NCBI GenBank assembly: GCA_005406025.1
Contig: BGZK01001309.1
Location: 62,001-126,000, forward strand
Length of the DNA: 64,000 bases
Source: Eumeta japonica
Taxonomy: Eukaryota > Arthropoda > Insecta > Lepidoptera > Psychidae
Reading direction: 5' to 3'
In this document: positions 58,736 to 64,000 of the stretch, piece by piece
Layout: each line of letters begins with the position of its first letter
Position numbering within the stretch: the stretch's first letter is position 1
The notes under the pieces: model-generated
Databases searched by the model: none
Seen by the model: only the letters and a program-made list of their open reading frames with translations
What the model was told of the DNA's origin: nothing
Program-made: the position numbers and the translations under genes

Positions 58736-60361
58736 CCGTTCGCCAATGCTTTAAAAAAAAAGTAATAATTTTATCCATTTTATCATCGCCGGCGCAGTCC
58801 GCCGTTACTGCGACTACCGTTAAGTAATAATGTTTGTAGGATTTTTGTAAATATCGAAATAAAAAGACGAGTAATTGTTAAAAAATATATGTATAATTGT
58901 TTAAAAACTCATCATTTACAATTCAATTTCATAAGAAATACCCGAAAGTTGTTTACACCCCGTGTAAGGTCATAGAATCTATAGCTAATTTTTTGTTTTG
59001 ATCTTCACTATATTATATTCACTTGTTATTTTTTGTATCACTCAGATGCGTTTATAGTCGTGAAATATATAGTAGAATGAAATATATATAGTTAAATACA
59101 AATTTGAAGTCTATGCGATTCCGATTTGAGGAATTAATTTAATTTTATCACAAAATATTAAATGAATTCGTCAAATTCCAAAAAATAAAGGAACCTTCGA
59201 TCTCAGAGTCTCATAATACAATTATTTTTATATGACAACAACCTAAGCTTATAAAAGAAAAATAACAACAAATTTTCATACAAGTCGTGGAGAACGTTTG
59301 CTCTAAGATTTTATGACGCGCCATTCCCAAAAACTATTACAAGTAGATATTCATTGTAGTTTATACGACATTAATGTCGACCGACCGCGACATGTAAGAG
59401 AAGCCGCCCCGGGGGCGTATTCTCAAACCCTTATAACTTAATGTCGTGTTATATATATTTATTAGGTCAAATATTAAGGTTTAGTCGTTTGTTTAAACGT
59501 TAATAGTATCATGAAGTCGTCGTCTGCGAAAGTCATGCTTTTAAATAGGCATGCATTTAGCACAATAATCAATAATTAAACGAAGAAATATCAGAATCGA
59601 TATGTTACATGCGGTAAAGTTCCAGTCTACCCGATTTTTTTAATTTTCTTTTCTTGGGAACGAGTATGGGCTTTAAAATATAACCTACTATTTAACAAAA
59701 TATGTTGTTAGAAATGACGATCTTTATTTTATATGAATTAAGAAACATCGCTAAAGATCGCTACTTTTACGCATATATTTTTATTAGTCCAAATTGAAAA
59801 GATGTTGAAAGATTTCGAAATACAATTACATTATAACAAAAGCATTGTATGACAATTTTCATAAATGTGTTTCATTTGTCTAACAAAATAAAGACTCATC
59901 TAAATTCATGGATATAATATACGCAATGCCAGAATTCGACTGTTTTCTTCTGCTTGGACTTACAATTAAATCGTTAAAGTTTTTTATTCTCGTCCTTGTC
60001 CTTGTCCTAAAGGGCGCGAGCGGTAGTACTGGGGCAGAAATGCTATACCTTGTATGACGTTATCTGTCTTTCTCTCATTCCAGATATTTAATGGTTTTTA
60101 TTATCTAAAGAGCCCATAACTCTTCAGCAATTCAAGCTATTTTCATTACAGAATTCTTCAAAATTGGAACATTGATTTCGCCATAACCACCTATCAAAAG
60201 AAAAATATTTACTTCCACATTTATAGTAACCTCTGGTCCGTATTCTGTATTTCGTCACAGAGTCGTATATATATTTTATAAATTGAGTCAGGTTCGAAAT
60301 TAAATTCTATTAGTATTTTTTTTAATTTTAAGCGGTAAACGATCTGGCTAGACCCAGAAAA
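58736..60361. other. non-coding spacer
   Basis: AT-rich sequence with one short GC-rich string (GCCGCCCCGGGGGCGTATTC at about 59402). No supported gene. Confidence 0.5.
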
Positions 60362-60630
60362 TAAGTGATTAACGCCGCCCATGTTCATTCGCAAGCCCAG
60401 AGGAATCTCCAGTGCGTTGCCGGCCTCTTGGGTAGGAATAGGGCATCTGATAGAGGGGGAGTGGGCTGATGGACGAAAGAATGGTGTGATAGAAGGAGGG
60501 AGGTGGTCATCGGAAATCCCATTCGCTAGACGAAATGCAAGAGCGGAATCTGTTAGTACACGTCTGTATCCTGTGGAAGTGTGGTATCTCACCAGTCCAG
60601 CCGGCCATTGCAAATTGCAAGTTTTCAACA
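60362..60630 (+). repeat. dispersed repeat family A, copy 5
   Basis: It contains AACGCCGCCCATGTTCATTC, CAGTGCGTTGCCGGCCTCTT, GGTAGGAATAGGGCATC, GCTAGACGAAATGCAAGAGC, ACACGTCTGTATCCTGTGG and GTGGTATCTCACCAGTCCAG in family A order. The 146- and 95-codon open frames over this interval follow from the repeat's GC-rich composition. Confidence 0.82.
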
Positions 60631-63600
60631 GCGTAATTCTACTAGGCTTTATACTACACAAACGGTGAAACGTTAATAAGCAAAGTTATTATATCGCTAT
60701 ACATTAACACAATATATTTCCAAGCCGACATTATTTCTATCGACTTCAAAATAGGTACCTCGGGAAAGAACTTCGTAGCAGAATAAACTTGACATTTTAT
60801 GACAAGCTTTAAGTGCTCCACCACAGGAACACTGGACTTTTAACGTATTTTAAGACCTTCTCGAAACAATGTATACGAACTTAAATATGATTTGGAAAGC
60901 ATTACTTCGACATTTTCGTGTTTAAAAAGCCTCTTTTTTGTTGCGAGACAGCTTAATGTTTCGTAAGCTTCGAGCACCGTTTTAACACCTTCATAAAAAA
61001 TAAGTGTTTATTATACGGTATTGAAGAAAAATGTGATTTTCACAGAAAGAGCAGTTAATTCTGTGTCTATTTATTTACAAAACTTTTCTCTAACTTTGAT
61101 GTTGTTGTTACGAAAACGCCATCTATATTAGCAATATTTGACTATGTCAACATTGTTTCATTAGAAATATGATATTAACGTTATTATGAATATTATATGT
61201 TTGTATCTAGAGTTGCCACTAACAAATTAATAAAATTTATAGGCATTAGGAGATGTATAGGGACGTCAACATAAATACATTTTTTATATATAAGCTTACG
61301 CCTATTTTCCAGAAAAGCCGACAGAGACCATAGATATCCGTATGAAAATCTTGTCTGTTTCCTTACTATTACTATACTTGTACATTTCTCTTGCTTTAAT
61401 GGCAACTTTCCATGCTGGCTTCTCAGTTCCAAGTGCCTAAAACTTGGCTCAACCTTAAATTTCCAACAAACTGGCCTTCATCAAATCTTTTAGGGCACGC
61501 CTTACCGACTCTTCATTGCGAAAATTCGCTCTATAAATTTATGTTGTTAGTCTACTTTCAGTCCTACTTTCTAGATGACCAAAACAGCTCAATACCTGTT
61601 AATATCACCTGTAACTCGCACCGCGAATGTACAATCATTTTTTGCCCATCAGCGTGTGAGAGGCATTTGTTATACTACTCAACCATTTTTAGTCCACAAT
61701 CATAGTCTTTCAAAGCATACAGATAGATCCACGAATAGGTTGAATTACCGCGGTGACCATACACATACCCGTCTGACAACTCTAAGGATGTTAAACTAGT
61801 TAATGTATGCTCCGTTTATTTTGAAGTAGGTATGGGGACCGGCGCCCTTGTATAAGGATTGAATTGCCTTTACCAATTCGTAGCTCGCATCGCACACAGA
61901 TATTCTTCTATAGATCATTCTTTTCAAATATTGAGTAAGGTTTTTTCAAATCTACGATTCATCTGGATCACATATATATCTTTATCAATGGAAAAATGCG
62001 TTAGAATGCGAACAAGGATATGAAGATAGATTTCTGAATGTGTGAGATGAGTATAAATATTATTCATAAAATAACTCGTTCAACAATACCAATAAAATAT
62101 GAATATTCGAAAATTGAATAAATTCATCTTGAGTACATTTATACATACAAGTGAAAGATTGCATATAGCATATCACGTGTTACTTTTAAAAATTATGTGA
62201 TCCAAATTGGACAATCGATAAAATAATATCAGATGAGTGGTGAAGTGTGTTGCTTTTTAGTCAAAAGTTAGTTGCTGTATCAGGGTTCTCTCATTTCCCT
62301 ACTTAGGCATGACCTTCCGCAACCTTTATATTTTAGACTTAGCCGACGAAGCCATTCCACGATGGCTCATCGCCGGTTGGGCGCTGTTAACCCATAAGTG
62401 CTGTCAAAGACTTATCAGTAAATTCGCCCTGGGATCACGACCGGACCGGGTAACTCTTAAACAACGAGTCATCAGCTCTAACGTAGCCACCGAAGTAGAA
62501 GAAGACGAGTTCAATTCTCGATGGGAGCGTCTACCTTTAAGTTTTTAACGTAAACCAAGTTAGATCATTTTTTGTGTGCCTGGAAACATTATGTTAAAGT
62601 TTATACCGTTGGTTCTTGAAGTAGTGACGTTCATCGTTAATAACTGACGTTAATGCCACCCGATTCACAATGAACCAGAGAGACGGCTTAAGTCAGAACT
62701 GTTCATGAATTTTTCACTCTAACTGAATAAAGAGGGAGAAAAGAGAGATAGAGAGAGAGAGAAGACAATACCGAGTAAGAAAAAAACTTGTAACAGCACA
62801 AAATTAATTTAATACTTTATTTTCATCAATAATTATTTACATTGAAAAATAATAGAGCAGGAATTAGGGTGTCAAAAAATTGACAAAATTACAAGTTCAC
62901 CAATTAACTCAAAATAGATATCGTTTTCTTCAATGTTGTCAAAGTTGTCCTCCTTTGAGCTTATTCAATACGTACATTATCGCTTGAGGTTCTAGGAGGT
63001 GTGTGATACATGCAATACCCAACTGTAGGGCATAATAGGTCTACACTCGAGGACCTTAGCCCTCGCGGGTCGGATGCGCGTCGGGACTTCATAACAACTC
63101 TAAAGGTAAATTCTCTTCGACATTATGTGCTACTCGGCCGTCAAAGCAAACGATTAACTATTGACGTTTTGCGTCTGATACTTGGATGCAACGACTTCAA
63201 AATACTGAGTGAACAATCCTCGAAAACAACTCATTATGATTTGAAATGAAGAATCAGACATTACCGAAGACAAACTGCAATTTTGATTTTTAGCACAGAC
63301 GTCGTTTGCTCACCCGTATCTAAGTAATGATATTTTAAAATGACAGTCTAACGTAACTTCCTCATGGCGGTTAGGCTTTTTAGATAGGTTTAATATCGTA
63401 ATATCACCACATATTATCGACAACGCACGTACACTCATGGAGGTTTATAAGTAAAATACCCACTTTTGACACGCGGCACATCATCAATCTTAGGCCCGAC
63501 GCGGGTGTTGCCAGAAGACGGATAGCTATAGACAGGGTGGCTAATTTATTATCAAGTGTGGAAAAAATGTGTACAATAAAAAGATATTTTTACTCAAAGA

Positions 63601-64000
63601 CGTAGGTATAATTATGTGGGGTAATTTATTTCGGATTGGATATTCGAAGAGTGACGTCCAAGTATAACTGTTTTGTTATTTTGTTTATTTCGTTTTAATA
63701 AGTCTCGGTGAAAATTGTGATTTTTTAACATAAATAGTTTAATGTAATTTGCACTACAATTGTTCATCGATTTTATTAAGAATTAAGTAACTTTTAAGTT
63801 GGAAAACGATGCGTAGGTTCATACTATTATCAACCTTTATTGCCTATGAAGAAATAAAAAAACTAATTTGTTTTATTGAATCGCCTAATTTTACTAGAAT
63901 ATTTGCACATTTTGCATAATGTAGAAATGCATTACAACAGTTTGCGAAAAACATTTTTTTAGTCGTATTTGAGTTTAGTGGATTATCGTTGAATATTGAA
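60631..64000. other. non-coding; (GA)n run
   Basis: No gene supported. A GA-rich simple repeat lies at about 62730-62765. The frame at 62309-62548 (DEAIPRWLIAGWALLTHKCC and later EVEEDEFNSRWERLPLS) and that at 63010-63249 are of better composition than the surroundings but unassigned. A tRNA-like string CGAGTTCAATTCTCG at about 62507 hints that the first may be a repeat. Confidence 0.4.

Noticed and set aside
60221..60661. 146-codon minus frame
   Set aside because: It lies over a family A repeat copy; the open frame is a by-product of the repeat.
62309..62548. 79-codon frame with DEAIPRWLIAGWALL
   Set aside because: Composition is better than random, but I could not match it to any family, saw no splice sites, and a tRNA-like string inside suggests a repeat.

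Overview
This window reads as nuclear DNA of an insect, most probably a moth or butterfly. It is AT-rich, has no operons, ribosomal RNA or convincing tRNA gene, and is crowded with decayed mobile elements. Several repeats match, from memory, families common in lepidopteran genomes: a tRNA-headed SINE, a repeat with a conserved GCCGCCCATGGACAC-like head, AACCGACTTC-type interspersed repeats, mariner relics and APE-type LINEs. No database search was possible, so the order-level assignment is an inference.

I find no intact protein-coding gene. The stretch behaves as a gene desert or the inside of very large introns. The only host coding signal I would defend is one possible 200-bp internal exon on the minus strand (52234-52433), with a pyrimidine-rich acceptor, a GTACGTAT donor and 66 open, GC-ending codons. 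A few short GC/CpG-rich islands (4.25-4.48 kb, 13.95-14.07 kb, 19.3-19.5 kb, 35.76-36.25 kb, 43.8-43.98 kb, 49.6-49.9 kb) stand out from the AT-rich background and could be regulatory DNA or untranslated/first exons.

Layout: 0.9-1.3 kb, 3' end of a Jockey-like LINE; 1.85-2.87 kb, dead mariner; 4.0-4.13 and 10.85-11.14 kb, members of a foldback family; 5.3, 31.7, 40.7, 58.6 and 60.5 kb, five copies of one dispersed repeat (family A); 10.3-10.63 kb, tandem duplication; 15.9-18.87 kb, a 5'-truncated, frame-broken APE-type LINE bounded by a 21-bp target-site duplication; 20.1-20.7 and 21.5-21.8 kb, tandem repeats; 25.1-25.8 and 41.7-42.2 kb, a second dispersed family (D) in opposite orientations; 34.4-35.3 and 55.3-57.3 kb, families B and C, found together in both places; 35.46-35.7 and 42.5-43.1 kb, tandem repeats; 37.6-38.5 kb, a second LINE fragment; 41.0-41.56 kb, a second, different dead mariner; 56.3-56.8 kb, a MITE-like element holding a 197-bp near-perfect tandem duplication.

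The elements do not form a pathway. They are independent insertions in successive stages of decay, and the transposase and reverse transcriptase genes are all broken. I found no evidence for a new biological system. The best leads are the candidate exon, the foldback and hairpin structures, and the recent duplication in the 56-kb MITE.
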